Assembly: GCA_045631445.1 (NCBI GenBank) | Contig: JAZQUS010000102.1 | Coordinates: 1 to 64,000 of the forward strand | Length of the DNA: 64,000 nt | Source of the DNA: RGIG4608 sp045631445 | Lineage (GTDB): Bacteria > Bacillota > Clostridia > Oscillospirales > CAG-272 | Direction of reading: 5' to 3' | Shown: positions 1-9,067 of the stretch, in pieces | Layout of the letters: every line of letters begins with the position of its first letter | Numbering within the stretch: the first letter of the stretch is position 1 | Translations under genes and position numbers: made by a program | The notes under the pieces: generated by a model | Told to the model about the DNA's origin: nothing | The model's input: only the letters and a program-made list of their open reading frames with translations | The model's database searches: none

Positions 1-902
1 AGCTGTCCCATAAGATCTGCATCAGCACCCATTTCCTGCGACATAGGAACGCATGAAACCGCTATTGGCGTGCAGAAGCATGCAGCGAGGCTCGCGAATT
101 GCGCCCCACTAAATCGATTGAGGAGAACTGCTATTGAAATACCAATGATGGGAACGATTACAACTCTATTTATAGTGCCAATGATGATATGCTTTTTAAG
201 ATGAGGAATTGCTGATATCTCAAATCTAGCACCAAGTACCAAAAGGGAGAGCGGAGTTGCAACGCTTGATAAATTTTGCAGAGTTTTGTAAATTGGAGTT
301 ACATTTGAAAGACGGAAATCAATTCCGGCTTTAACAAATATTGCACGCAAGCCAAGTGCTATAAGACCACAGAAAATGCCTTGAATGAGAGGGTTTTTAG
401 CTATACCCTTAATAACTCCGCTAAAACTCGGTTTTTTACCTCCTGCAGAGTAAATTGTTAGGCAAATTACTGCCAAAACATTGAAAACCGGAACTATGAA
501 GGCAGAGAGCAACGAAGCCATAATACTGCCCTCCGCGCCGAAAAGTGACTCAGCAAGCGGAATACCAACAAGCGCATAGTTGGCTCTAAAAATTCCTTGA
601 AGCATAACGCTTCGCTGCTTGTTATCCTTGAATAAAACGTGCATTATAGGAATGCCGACAAGGAAGAGAAGTACCGTAATGCCTATGGCATAGAAAACAA
701 AGGTAAAGTCAATTTCACTAAAATTTTGAATTTTATAGATGTTTAAGAAAAGCATTATCGGAAGAAAAATTCTAAAAACTAGCGTATTGAGTTTTTTTGC
801 AGTATCTTCCGAAAGTAGCTTTACTTTTTTTAGAATATAGCCCACCGTAATCATGAAAATAATAGGCAAAACTGCATTCAATGCAAAAATCAAATCCTCC
901 AT
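1..902 (-). CDS. AEC-family (auxin efflux carrier-like) permease, C-terminus cut by window edge
   Basis: Reading the minus strand from an ATG at 902 gives an open frame of about 300 codons that runs off the left edge. It is a polytopic membrane protein starting MEDLIFALNAVLP, with several hydrophobic helices and the AEC-type stretches FRANYALVGIP and ATPLSLLVLGARF. AEC permeases are secondary carriers for organic anions and dicarboxylates. A GGAGG ribosome-binding site lies four bases before the ATG, and the gene starts 11 bases after the stop of the AraC regulator, so the two are probably one operon. Because it is paired with the regulator of the divergent uxa genes, it may carry a uronate or a related acid; that is inference. 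Family assignment is confident, substrate is not. Confidence 0.85.
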   Translation of the reverse strand, partial: MEDLIFALNAVLPIIFMITVGYILKKVKLLSEDTAKKLNTLVFRIFLPIMLFLNIYKIQNFSEIDFTFVFYAIGITVLLFLVGIPIMHVLFKDNKQRSVMLQGIFRANYALVGIPLAESLFGAEGSIMASLLSAFIVPVFNVLAVICLTIYSAGGKKPSFSGVIKGIAKNPLIQGIFCGLIALGLRAIFVKAGIDFRLSNVTPIYKTLQNLSSVATPLSLLVLGARFEISAIPHLKKHIIIGTINRVVIVPIIGISIAVLLNRFSGAQFASLAACFCTPIAVSCVPMSQEMGADADLMGQ

Positions 903-913
903 AAAACCTCCGA

Positions 914-1729
914 TTAATCTTGAATATTGTGTGAGTTTAACACACCGTCGCGAACCTCTGAGGGTGTCACGCCGTATGCTTTTTTGAACTTATAAGAAAA
1001 ATAGTTGCTATCGTTAAAGCCACAGGCATAGGCAACCTCTGTAATTGCGCGGCTTGGCTCATTTTTAAGCATATGCTCCGCCTTTTGAAGTCTGATTAAA
1101 GTTACGTATTCGCTAAATCCAAATGTGATTTCTTTCTTAAAAGTTCGAGAGAGATGCTCCTCACTAACTGATAGCATTTTAGCAACCTCTGCAAGTCGAA
1201 TAGTTGAGGTATAATTATCTTGGATATATTTAATTGCCGATTGAACTATAGAGTTATTTTCTTGTGACACTCGAGGGGGTTGATTGCGAATCAATAGAAT
1301 CAGTATAGCCTCGGCATAGTCACGAAGTGATATTCTTGAAATAGCATCAGCACGCATATATTCGCGTTCAATAGCATTAAACATTTCGTCAATAATTGAA
1401 ACGGTAAGAGGATTTCTATAAAAATATCCAATGTTTGAAATCTCATCTAAAATCTCTTGAGATATAAGAGTTGAGTCAAAATTAATAAGTAAACGGGTGC
1501 AGGGCTTTGAACCGTAGCTCGTACCGTGTGTAGTTCCTTCGGGAATAAGAATAATATCTCCGGAAACAATATCGTAAGATTGGTTGTTGATAAAATAATG
1601 ACATTTTCCCTCGCGCATATAGTATATTTCAAAGCCGGTATGTTGATGCTCGGTTGAGTTGGAGCAGGTTTTGTTTTTAGCGTGATGGAAATAGAAGCCA
1701 TCTAAATTTTGAGTAATATTGGAAGTCAT
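914..1729 (-). CDS. AraC-family transcriptional regulator with N-terminal cupin
   Basis: A 271-residue protein. Residues about 15-110 form an AraC-type cupin sensor (GFEIYYMREGKCHYFI, then DIILIPEGTTHG). Residues about 165-265 form the double helix-turn-helix, with LAEVAKMLSVSEEHLSRTFK as the first and the classical second motif ITEVAYACGFNDSNYFSYKF. Such proteins normally bind a sugar or uronate in the cupin and activate neighbouring catabolic genes. It is divergent from uxaB with a 191-base gap, so it most likely controls uxaBAC and its own operon with the AEC permease. The start is supported by an AAAGGAGG site upstream. The effector is not visible; an intermediate of hexuronate breakdown is the natural guess. 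Confidence 0.9.
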   Translation of the reverse strand: MTSNITQNLDGFYFHHAKNKTCSNSTEHQHTGFEIYYMREGKCHYFINNQSYDIVSGDIILIPEGTTHGTSYGSKPCTRLLINFDSTLISQEILDEISNIGYFYRNPLTVSIIDEMFNAIEREYMRADAISRISLRDYAEAILILLIRNQPPRVSQENNSIVQSAIKYIQDNYTSTIRLAEVAKMLSVSEEHLSRTFKKEITFGFSEYVTLIRLQKAEHMLKNEPSRAITEVAYACGFNDSNYFSYKFKKAYGVTPSEVRDGVLNSHNIQD

Positions 1730-1920
1730 AAGTATTCCTCCTTTTAATGATTATTGTTATTCTAACATATAATATCAAAAAAATCAAGATACTTTGCTTA
1801 AAAATGCAATTTTTTTAAGGAATAATATCTAATATAAGTATAAAATAATATATGGGGATTTGTCCTTAATATACAAAGACAAGATTTTTTTGATATTCAA
1901 TATTTTAGGAGGATTTTACT
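1730..1920. promoter_or_regulatory. Divergent promoter region between araC-like gene and uxaB
   Basis: A very AT-rich 191-base region between two divergent starts. An AGGAGG ribosome-binding site precedes the uxaB ATG. I could not identify one convincing -35/-10 pair in either direction, which would be expected if the AraC protein activates weak promoters here. Confidence 0.55.
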
Positions 1921-3201
1921 ATGAACTTTGAAAAAACAATAAGACCTGAAAGAGTAATTCAGTTTGGTGAAGGTGGTTTCCTTCGCGGATTCGTTGATTG
2001 GATGCTTCAAAAGGTTAATGCAACATCTGATTTCAACGGTAGTGTTGTTGTAGTTCAACCAATCGAACAGGGTATGTGCGATATGCTTGAGGCACAGAAT
2101 TGCGTTTATACTCACGTTATTCGCGGTGTTGAAGGTGTTGATACAACTGTTGTTGACGTTATCTCACGTTGCGTAAAGCCCTATGATGATTTTGCTTCAT
2201 ATCTCGCACTGGCAGAAAACCCCGATTTCCGCTTCGTAGTTTCAAATACAACGGAGTCAGGCATCGTTTTCTCTGATGAGGATAAAATCACAGATGCTCC
2301 TCCTAAAACATTTCCTGCTAAGGTAACTCTTCTTCTTAAGAGAAGATTTGAGCTTGGGCTTAAGGGATTTATTTTCCTTCCTTGTGAGCTTATTGATAGA
2401 AACGGTGATAATCTTAAAAAGTGCGTTCTCAAATATGCAGAACTTTGGAATCTCGGTGATGATTTCTGTGCTTGGGTAGAGAATGAAAATGTGTTCACAA
2501 ATACCCTCGTTGATAGAATTAACACAGGATTCCCAAGAGGAGAGGACCTCGGACTTGGATATGAAGATAATCTTCTTAACACCAGTGAATTCTTCCACCT
2601 TTGGGTAATTGAAACAGAGCATGACCTTGAAAGTGAGCTTCCTTTTGCATCTGCGGGACTTAACGTTATCGTAACTAAAGATAAGCTTGAGATGTATAGA
2701 ACAAGAAAGGTTCGCATTCTCAATGGTGCCCATACGTCCCTTGTTCCTTATGCAATGCTTGAGGGATTTGATACTGTTAAGAGCTGTATTGATGATGAAA
2801 GAATGTGTGCACATCTTCGCAGATGCGTATTTGATGAAATTTGCCCAACACTCGACCTTCCCGAAGACGAGCTTTTGGCTTATGCAAATAGTGTAGTTGA
2901 AAGATTCGGTAATCCATACATTAAACATTACCTTTCAGCTATTTCACTCAACTCTGTGAGCAAATTCAAGGTAAGAGTACTTCCTTCAATTCTTGAATAT
3001 ATCAAGAGATATAATAAAATGCCTGAAACCCTCATCTTCGCATTTGCAAAGCTTATTGAGTTCTATAAAACCGATATGCCACAGGATGCTCCCGAGGTTA
3101 TCGCATTTATGAAGGCCCATAACACTCGCGAGATTCTTGCAAACGTTGATTTTTGGGGTCAGGATTTATCCTTCCTTGCAGAGGAGATTGAAAAATGTTA
3201 A
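1921..3201 (+). CDS. uxaB: Tagaturonate reductase (altronate oxidoreductase)
   Basis: A 426-residue NAD-dependent polyol dehydrogenase of the mannitol dehydrogenase family, interconverting D-tagaturonate and D-altronate in galacturonate breakdown (cytoplasm). The N-terminal Rossmann segment reads RVIQFGEGGFLRGFVDWML (residues 11-29). The family catalytic triad pattern K-x4-N-x2-H is present as K263, N268 and H271 in KVRILNGAH. It is somewhat shorter than the E. coli enzyme (about 480 residues), as is common in Clostridia. It is the first gene of a tightly coupled uxaB-uxaA-uxaC operon; its stop overlaps the start of uxaA by seven bases. It starts at the ATG preceded by AGGAGG. Neighbouring genes rule out a general mannitol dehydrogenase. 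Confidence 0.93.
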   Translation: MNFEKTIRPERVIQFGEGGFLRGFVDWMLQKVNATSDFNGSVVVVQPIEQGMCDMLEAQNCVYTHVIRGVEGVDTTVVDVISRCVKPYDDFASYLALAENPDFRFVVSNTTESGIVFSDEDKITDAPPKTFPAKVTLLLKRRFELGLKGFIFLPCELIDRNGDNLKKCVLKYAELWNLGDDFCAWVENENVFTNTLVDRINTGFPRGEDLGLGYEDNLLNTSEFFHLWVIETEHDLESELPFASAGLNVIVTKDKLEMYRTRKVRILNGAHTSLVPYAMLEGFDTVKSCIDDERMCAHLRRCVFDEICPTLDLPEDELLAYANSVVERFGNPYIKHYLSAISLNSVSKFKVRVLPSILEYIKRYNKMPETLIFAFAKLIEFYKTDMPQDAPEVIAFMKAHNTREILANVDFWGQDLSFLAEEIEKC

Positions 3202-4565
3202 TTAACAAATTAGATAACGTTGACATCAACCTTGAAGATGGACACAAATATGCGCTCCGTGACATCAAGGCAGGTGAAAACATAATAAAATATGGCAATC
3301 CGATAGGACATGCCATTGTTGATATCAAAAAAGGAGAGCACGTTCATAATCACAATATCAAGACAAATCTTTCGGGAAATCTTGAATATACATATGAACC
3401 AACCTTCTACGATATTGACGAAGAGGATAAGAGCCGCACCTTTATGGGTTATGTTAGAGAAAACGGTGACGTTGGTATTCGAAACGACGTTTGGATTGTT
3501 GTTACTGTTGGTTGTGTAAATAAAGTAGCAGAGCAGATTGCAAAAGAAACTGGCGCGCTTCATTTTCCACATCCATTTGGTTGTTCTCAGCTTGGTGATG
3601 ATCAAACAACAACGCAGCTTATTCTTCGCGGACTTGTAAATCATCCAAATGCAGGCGGTGTTCTTGTGCTTGGACTTGGATGTGAGAATAATAATATCGA
3701 AGTTTTTAAAAAGGTTCTTGGTGAAACCAACGAAAACCGTGTAAAATTCCTCAACGCGCAGGATTATGACGACGATGTTGCCGAGGGAATTCGTTTAGTT
3801 CGTGAACTTCAGGATTATGCAAATACTTTCGAACGTCAACCCGTTCCTGTTTCTAAACTCAAAATCGGACTTAAGTGCGGCGGAAGTGACGGTTATAGTG
3901 GAATTACCGCCAATCCCCTTGTGGGACGCCTTTCAGATAAGGTTATCGCGAGTGGAGGTAGCTGTGTTCTTACAGAAGTTCCTGAAATGTTCGGTGCGGA
4001 ACATCTTTTGATGGCAAGAGCAGAGAACGAAGAAATTTTCAATAAATCTGTTAAGCTTATCAACGATTTTAAGGATTATTATACAAGACATAATCAAGTA
4101 ATTTATGAAAATCCATCACCTGGAAATAAGAAGGGTGGAATTAGTACACTTGAAGAAAAATCACTCGGTTGTATTCAAAAGGGTGGTCTTTCAAAGGTTG
4201 TTGACGTTCTTGATTACGGAGATGTAATTTCTAAAAATGGTCTTTCACTTCTCAACGGACCGGGAAATGATATCGTGGCAATTACTAATTTAACTGCTGC
4301 AGGCGTTCATATCATTCTTTTCACAACAGGACGCGGAACACCCGTTGGTGGACCTGTTCCTACAGTCAAGATTGCAACTAACCATTCACTTGCAGAGCGC
4401 AAAAAGAATTGGATTGACTTCGATGCCTCTCCAACACTTGAAGGTAATCCCTTGACAAACGAATTGTTTGAATATATACTTAAAGTTGCAGAAGGAGAGC
4501 AAACAAAGAATGAATTGCACTCCTATCGCGAAATTTCAATATTTAAGGACGGTGTAACATTATGA
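3195..4565 (+). CDS. uxaA: Altronate dehydratase
   Basis: A 456-residue member of the UxaA/GarD family that dehydrates D-altronate to 2-keto-3-deoxygluconate. Residues about 8-75 are the small SAF-like domain (YALRDIKAGENIIKYG, then GEHVHNHNIKTNL). Residues about 85-456 are the large dehydratase domain, with the typical stretches MGYVRENGDVGIRND, HPFGCSQLGDD, LKCGGSDGYSGITANP and LFTTGRGTPVGGPVPTVKI. It overlaps uxaB at its start and uxaC at its stop (ATGA), indicating translational coupling. Galactarate dehydratase is a relative, but the uxaB/uxaC context decides for altronate. Confidence 0.94.
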   Translation: MLINKLDNVDINLEDGHKYALRDIKAGENIIKYGNPIGHAIVDIKKGEHVHNHNIKTNLSGNLEYTYEPTFYDIDEEDKSRTFMGYVRENGDVGIRNDVWIVVTVGCVNKVAEQIAKETGALHFPHPFGCSQLGDDQTTTQLILRGLVNHPNAGGVLVLGLGCENNNIEVFKKVLGETNENRVKFLNAQDYDDDVAEGIRLVRELQDYANTFERQPVPVSKLKIGLKCGGSDGYSGITANPLVGRLSDKVIASGGSCVLTEVPEMFGAEHLLMARAENEEIFNKSVKLINDFKDYYTRHNQVIYENPSPGNKKGGISTLEEKSLGCIQKGGLSKVVDVLDYGDVISKNGLSLLNGPGNDIVAITNLTAAGVHIILFTTGRGTPVGGPVPTVKIATNHSLAERKKNWIDFDASPTLEGNPLTNELFEYILKVAEGEQTKNELHSYREISIFKDGVTL

Positions 4566-5920
4566 GTTTTATCAACGATAACTTTATGCTTAAAACTGAA
4601 ACTGCAAGAAAGCTTTACGATGCAGTTAAGGATCTTCCCATAGTTGACTATCACTGTCATCTTTCACCTAAGATGATTGCAGAAAACTACAAATTTAGAA
4701 ACGCATTTGACCTCTTCCTTGGTGGTGACCACTATAAGTGGCGTCAGATGAGAACAAACGGTGTTGATGAGGAATATATCACAGGCGGTGCAGACGAATA
4801 TGAAAAGTTCAAGGCATTTGCAAGAACAATCCCTTATCTTATTGGCAATCCCCTTTATCATTGGACTCACCTTGAGCTCAAGAGATATTTCGATATCGAC
4901 GAAACTCTTAACGAGGAAAGCTGCGAAAGAATTTGGAATAGAGTCAACGAATGTCTTGCCAAGGATGAATATAGCGCACAGAACCTTATTAAGCGTTCCA
5001 ATGTTGCTATAATTTGTACAACCGATGACCCCATTGATACTCTTGAGTATCACGAACAGCTTGTAAATTTTGAAACAAAGATTTTGCCCACGTTCCGTCC
5101 TGATAAGGCAGTTGAAATTGGCAAAGAAACCTTCGTTCCTTATATCGAGCAGACAGGTGTTAAATCTTATTCCGAGCTTGTTGCTTGGATGAGAGCAAGA
5201 ATTCAGTTCTTCCATGATCACGGTTGCCGTCTTTCCGACCACGCGCTTGAATATGTACCCTTCGGTATTGGTGATGCAGAAGCGGCATTTAATAAGAGAA
5301 TGGCAGGCGGGGAACTTACTAATGAGGAAATCGACGCATTCAAAACCGCAATGCTTACAGTTTGCGCAGAGGAATATACACGTCTTGGATGGGCAATGCA
5401 GCTCCATATTGGCGCACTCCGTAACAATAATAGAAGAATGTATGAAAAGCTTGGTGCAGACGTTGGCTTTGACTCCATCAATGACCTTTGTATCGCAGAA
5501 AACCTCTCAAAGTTTATGGATTCTCTTGAATATAGAGATGTTCTTCCTAAGACAATTCTTTATACACTCAATCCAAAGGATAATTATGTTTTAGGTACTA
5601 TGCTCGGTAACTTCCAAAAAGCACCCGTTGCAGGAAAGATTCAGTTTGGATCTGGCTGGTGGTTCAACGATCAGAGAGATGGAATGGAAGCACAAATGCA
5701 GGCACTTGCAAATCTTGGAACACTTTCACGATTTGTGGGTATGCTTACCGATAGCCGTTCCTTCGTATCCTACCCAAGACACGAGTATTTCAGAAGAATA
5801 CTTTGTAACCTCATCGGTAAATGGGTAGAAGAAGGAGAATATCCTGCAGATATGGATAAACTCACTGAAATTGTTTCAGGTATTTGCTATCATAACGCAA
5901 TCAGATATTTTAATTTCTAA
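4562..5920 (+). CDS. uxaC: Uronate isomerase (glucuronate/galacturonate isomerase)
   Basis: A 452-residue UxaC-family enzyme of the amidohydrolase superfamily that converts D-galacturonate to D-tagaturonate and D-glucuronate to D-fructuronate. The first metal-site histidines are seen in VDYHCHLSP (H31, H33), and MQLHIGALRNNN is the conserved central strand. GSGWWFNDQ and LTDSRSFVSYPRHEYFRRILCNLIG are typical of the C-terminal part. It starts inside the stop of uxaA (ATGA overlap). It closes the operon and is followed four bases later by a perfect terminator hairpin. KdgK and KdgA, needed next in the pathway, are not in this window. Confidence 0.95.
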   Translation: MSFINDNFMLKTETARKLYDAVKDLPIVDYHCHLSPKMIAENYKFRNAFDLFLGGDHYKWRQMRTNGVDEEYITGGADEYEKFKAFARTIPYLIGNPLYHWTHLELKRYFDIDETLNEESCERIWNRVNECLAKDEYSAQNLIKRSNVAIICTTDDPIDTLEYHEQLVNFETKILPTFRPDKAVEIGKETFVPYIEQTGVKSYSELVAWMRARIQFFHDHGCRLSDHALEYVPFGIGDAEAAFNKRMAGGELTNEEIDAFKTAMLTVCAEEYTRLGWAMQLHIGALRNNNRRMYEKLGADVGFDSINDLCIAENLSKFMDSLEYRDVLPKTILYTLNPKDNYVLGTMLGNFQKAPVAGKIQFGSGWWFNDQRDGMEAQMQALANLGTLSRFVGMLTDSRSFVSYPRHEYFRRILCNLIGKWVEEGEYPADMDKLTEIVSGICYHNAIRYFNF

Positions 5921-5924
5921 TAAG

Positions 5925-5960
5925 AAAGGGACTTTCGAGAGAAAGTCCCTTTATTTTATT
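5925..5960. terminator. Bidirectional intrinsic terminator between uxaC and the pectin operon
   Basis: A perfect 12-base-pair stem, AAAGGGACTTTC (5925-5936) with GAAAGTCCCTTT (5941-5952) around a GAGA loop, followed by T-rich sequence on the plus strand and preceded by A-rich sequence that gives a U-run on the minus strand. It serves both convergent operons. Confidence 0.9.
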
Positions 5961-7044
5961 AATACTTATTAATAACTTCTTCAGTTTCCGCATCAAAGAG
6001 ATAAACACTCTTGTGGGGAACACAATAAGAAATGTTCGTGTCCATTTTAGGAGTATCGTGTGGGTCAACCTTCAAAATAACCTTATCGCCATTCATATCA
6101 ACGTAAACGTTCGTGTTGTCGCCAAGAAGCTCGGTGAGTTCAACGTCAGCAGAAAGCTTGAATGAATTTTCAACATCTGCAAGAGAGATTGCTTCAGGAC
6201 GGAATCCGAACATAATGTCCTTACCGTTATAAGCATTAATATCATCACCAACAACAAGCGAAAGATCGTGAGTAACACCCGCAATTTCAACGCAACCGTT
6301 ATTAACTGTTGCACGAACAAAGTTCATTGGTGGCTCACCGATAAATCCTGCAACAAAGAGATTAACGGGTTTAAAATACAATTCATAAGGATTTCCAACC
6401 TGCTGAATGTAGCCGTCCTTCATAACAACGATTCTATCCGCCATAGTCATAGCTTCGGTTTGGTCGTGAGTAACGTAAATAGTTGTCGAACCAACCTTTC
6501 TGTGAATGTCAGTAATTTCAGAACGCATTGTAACACGTTGTTTTGCGTCAAGGTTAGAAAGTGGCTCGTCCATAAGGAATATGCCAACCTTACGAATAAT
6601 AGCGCGACCAACGGCAACTCTCTGACGCTGACCACCCGAAAGAGCACGGGGCTTTCTGTCAAGATAATCAGAAAGACCAAGAATTTTTGCAGTTGCAAGA
6701 ACTCTTTCTTCAATAACGTCTTCGTCAATACCCTGAAGTGAAAGACCGAATGCAAGGTTATCATAAACGGAGAGATGAGGATAGAGAGCATAGCTTTGGA
6801 AAACCATCGCAACACCACGTTCGCGTGGGCGCATCTCATTGGCATACTTGCCATCTATAAAAAATTCTCCCTTACTGATATTCTCAAGACCTGCAATCAT
6901 ACGAAGGGTAGTGGACTTTCCGCAGCCGGAAGGACCAACGAAAACTATAAATTCGCCTTGCTCGATTTCAAGATTGAAGTTGTGAACGGCATGAAAGCCG
7001 TTGGGATAAATTTTGTTTATGTCTTTTAAAGATAAATATGCCAT
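5959..7044 (-). CDS. MsmK/UgpC-type sugar ABC transporter ATPase (first of two)
   Basis: A 361-residue ATPase that energises a CUT1 sugar importer. Walker A GPSGCGKST is at residues 37-45, the signature LSGGQRQR begins at 135, Walker B ends in MDEP at 158-161, and the switch histidine is H193 in YVTHDQTE. The C-terminal TOBE/MalK-type domain (about 240-361) contains MFGFRPEAI. It is the last gene of the long minus-strand operon, far from the permeases and binding protein. A second, similar ATPase lies at 11747-12811. MsmK-type ATPases are often shared between several importers, so this copy may also serve systems elsewhere. Confidence 0.92.
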   Translation of the reverse strand: MAYLSLKDINKIYPNGFHAVHNFNLEIEQGEFIVFVGPSGCGKSTTLRMIAGLENISKGEFFIDGKYANEMRPRERGVAMVFQSYALYPHLSVYDNLAFGLSLQGIDEDVIEERVLATAKILGLSDYLDRKPRALSGGQRQRVAVGRAIIRKVGIFLMDEPLSNLDAKQRVTMRSEITDIHRKVGSTTIYVTHDQTEAMTMADRIVVMKDGYIQQVGNPYELYFKPVNLFVAGFIGEPPMNFVRATVNNGCVEIAGVTHDLSLVVGDDINAYNGKDIMFGFRPEAISLADVENSFKLSADVELTELLGDNTNVYVDMNGDKVILKVDPHDTPKMDTNISYCVPHKSVYLFDAETEEVINKY

Positions 7045-7052
7045 AAGACTCC

Positions 7053-7916
7053 TTATTTAACGACCGTGCGGTCAGTTTCAATTTTGTTTATTTTATCCTT
7101 TAAATAGGAAATTGCAAAGGGAAGATCATCCCCAACAGTTCCTTCTAATACCAATATTGCGTTTGGGTTGTGCTCAAAAATTGCGCCAAGAATTCTATCG
7201 TAATCAAGAACCCCTTTTCCAACACCACATTGTTTTAATTTATTTTCTTCAATGACAAAATCTTTAATATGGAATAAAAGAATTCTATCACCGAGTAATG
7301 AAATACCGCGTTCCAAAATGTCGTAAGCCGTGACAACATTAGAAATATCAAGATAATTATACAAATCAAATATAAATTTGATATTATTCTTGCCCATTCG
7401 GTCAAATGCTAGTTTAAGACGTTCTGGAGTGTGACAAACGTGACCAAAAGCACCCTCAATTGCGATATTAACTCCATTTTCCGCAGCAAAATCTGCAAGA
7501 GAAGAAAATGTTTCAACAACTCTATCAAGCGCCTCATCCGAGTGATTCATCGGGTGATAAATCCAAGGATCACCGTTATAGGATCCCGTCTCACTACCAA
7601 CGTAATCACAACCAATCGTCTTTGCTAATGAAATATAATCACGAAAAACTGCAATTCCGTTATCAATTTTAGCAGTATTGGGATGAACGGGATTGAAATA
7701 CGCACCAATGAGAGCAATATCTTTTCCATTAGCTTTGAGTTTGTTAGAAATATTAGCTGCCAACTCATGCGTCATTTGAGCAGGAGAGTAAGCAATACCT
7801 TCAATCGATTTGTATGCTACGAACTGAACTCCGTCAAGACCGAGTTCAATTAAACGATCATTTATATTTTCTGCACCCTTGACCGAGAGGTCATGCGCGC
7901 GAACCATTAATTTCAT
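7053..7916 (-). CDS. Sugar phosphate isomerase/epimerase-like TIM-barrel protein
   Basis: A 287-residue protein of the xylose isomerase-like TIM-barrel (AP endonuclease family 2) superfamily. The barrel strands and metal-binding segments expected for the family are seen in NIAIEGAFGH, KFIFDLYNYLDI, LFHIKDFVIEENK, VGKGVLDYDRI and ILVLEGTVGDD. These proteins isomerise or epimerise sugars or sugar acids using a divalent metal. It follows the GH105 gene after eight bases in an operon for pectin fragments, so it probably handles an unusual sugar or uronate released by GH28/GH105. The exact reaction cannot be read from the sequence. Confidence 0.8.
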   Translation of the reverse strand: MKLMVRAHDLSVKGAENINDRLIELGLDGVQFVAYKSIEGIAYSPAQMTHELAANISNKLKANGKDIALIGAYFNPVHPNTAKIDNGIAVFRDYISLAKTIGCDYVGSETGSYNGDPWIYHPMNHSDEALDRVVETFSSLADFAAENGVNIAIEGAFGHVCHTPERLKLAFDRMGKNNIKFIFDLYNYLDISNVVTAYDILERGISLLGDRILLFHIKDFVIEENKLKQCGVGKGVLDYDRILGAIFEHNPNAILVLEGTVGDDLPFAISYLKDKINKIETDRTVVK

Positions 7917-7924
7917 ATTTTTTC

Positions 7925-9049
7925 CTAAATTCTTAAAATTTCAGTATAGCAAAGGATGAAGGGAGCAACGCCCTTAGCATCATTTTCAACCACGGGCTCG
8001 GAGATGTAATATTCAAAGCTACCGTCACGTCTTGTATTATTTTCAGGGCCAAGACCTGCAACAAGGCAAATTCCCGCAAGATTGAGGTCGCCATCATCTT
8101 TAATTTGCAAATATCTTTCGCAAATTCCATCAAAAGTTTCTTTTCCGTATGTTGCAAATTCAGTGGGAAGAATACCCAAGCGCGCGCCCTTGAGCATTGC
8201 ATAAGCAAGCATCGAAGAGCCACTCGTTTCAAGGTAATTGCCCTCGCGTTCTCCGAGATTTACCACCTGATAATACATTTTACTCTCATCGTCGCGATAA
8301 CGGATAATTGAATGCATAAGCTCTGAGAAAATATCAGCAATTTGCTTTTTTGTGTCTTCATCATCACAAATTTCGATAATATCAACCATAGCAACAGTGT
8401 ACCAACCAATAGCGCGAAGCCAGAAATTCTTTGAAAGTCCGGTTTCCTTGTCCGCCCAAAAAATAGATTTTGAGCAATCAAGCCCGTGATAATATAGCCC
8501 GATTTTTTCATCAAACATATATTTTCTAACGTTCTTAATTTGCATAAGTATGTCGGAATAATCTTTATCACCCTTATATTTTTGATATTTAGTGCTAAAT
8601 ACCTGAGCCATATAAAGACCGTCAAGCCAAATTTGATTTGGATAAATCAATTTGTGCCAAAAATTGTTCGTAGAAGTTCTTGGTTGACCTTTAAGCTGTA
8701 ATGCTTGATGCTCAATGGCGAGACGGTATTTTTCCTTTCCCGTATTTTCATACAATTCAAAAAGCACTCTACCTTCATTAAGATCATCAAGATTGTATTT
8801 TTCAATATCATAACCACGGATAGAACCGTCATCAAAAACGTAGTAATCAATAAACTTTTCTGCAAAATCAAAGTATTTTTGATTGCCACTTATCCTTCCA
8901 ATTTCAAGAAGGGAGGTAATCATACAACCGTCGATGTAGTTCCAGTGCGGTTTTTTACCTTGTCGGATGCTTTCGATATTCCAAATTGGCGCATCGGGTG
9001 TAGAGCAATTAAGCAATTTTTCGATATAAGCATCAATTTTAGCGTACAT
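7925..9049 (-). CDS. GH105 unsaturated rhamnogalacturonyl/galacturonyl hydrolase
   Basis: A 374-residue cytoplasmic (no signal peptide) alpha/alpha-barrel hydrolase of family GH88/GH105, related to YteR and YesR. The conserved segment YPNQIWLDGLYMAQ places an aspartate at residue 143, the position of the catalytic Asp143 of YteR. WLRAIGWYTVAMVDI and YLETSGSSMLAYAMLKG are further typical stretches. These enzymes remove the unsaturated uronic acid from the non-reducing end of oligosaccharides left by pectate or rhamnogalacturonan lyases, through hydration of the double bond. Its place between GH28 and a sugar isomerase fits intracellular trimming of imported pectin oligomers. Confidence 0.92.
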   Translation of the reverse strand: MYAKIDAYIEKLLNCSTPDAPIWNIESIRQGKKPHWNYIDGCMITSLLEIGRISGNQKYFDFAEKFIDYYVFDDGSIRGYDIEKYNLDDLNEGRVLFELYENTGKEKYRLAIEHQALQLKGQPRTSTNNFWHKLIYPNQIWLDGLYMAQVFSTKYQKYKGDKDYSDILMQIKNVRKYMFDEKIGLYYHGLDCSKSIFWADKETGLSKNFWLRAIGWYTVAMVDIIEICDDEDTKKQIADIFSELMHSIIRYRDDESKMYYQVVNLGEREGNYLETSGSSMLAYAMLKGARLGILPTEFATYGKETFDGICERYLQIKDDGDLNLAGICLVAGLGPENNTRRDGSFEYYISEPVVENDAKGVAPFILCYTEILRI

Positions 9050-9067
9050 AATAGCATCCTTTCAAGT

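Noticed and set aside
2257..2928. Minus-strand open frame of 223 codons
   Set aside because: Antisense shadow of uxaB, which has full catalytic motifs on the plus strand.
4664..5407. Minus-strand open frame of 247 codons
   Set aside because: Antisense shadow of uxaC.
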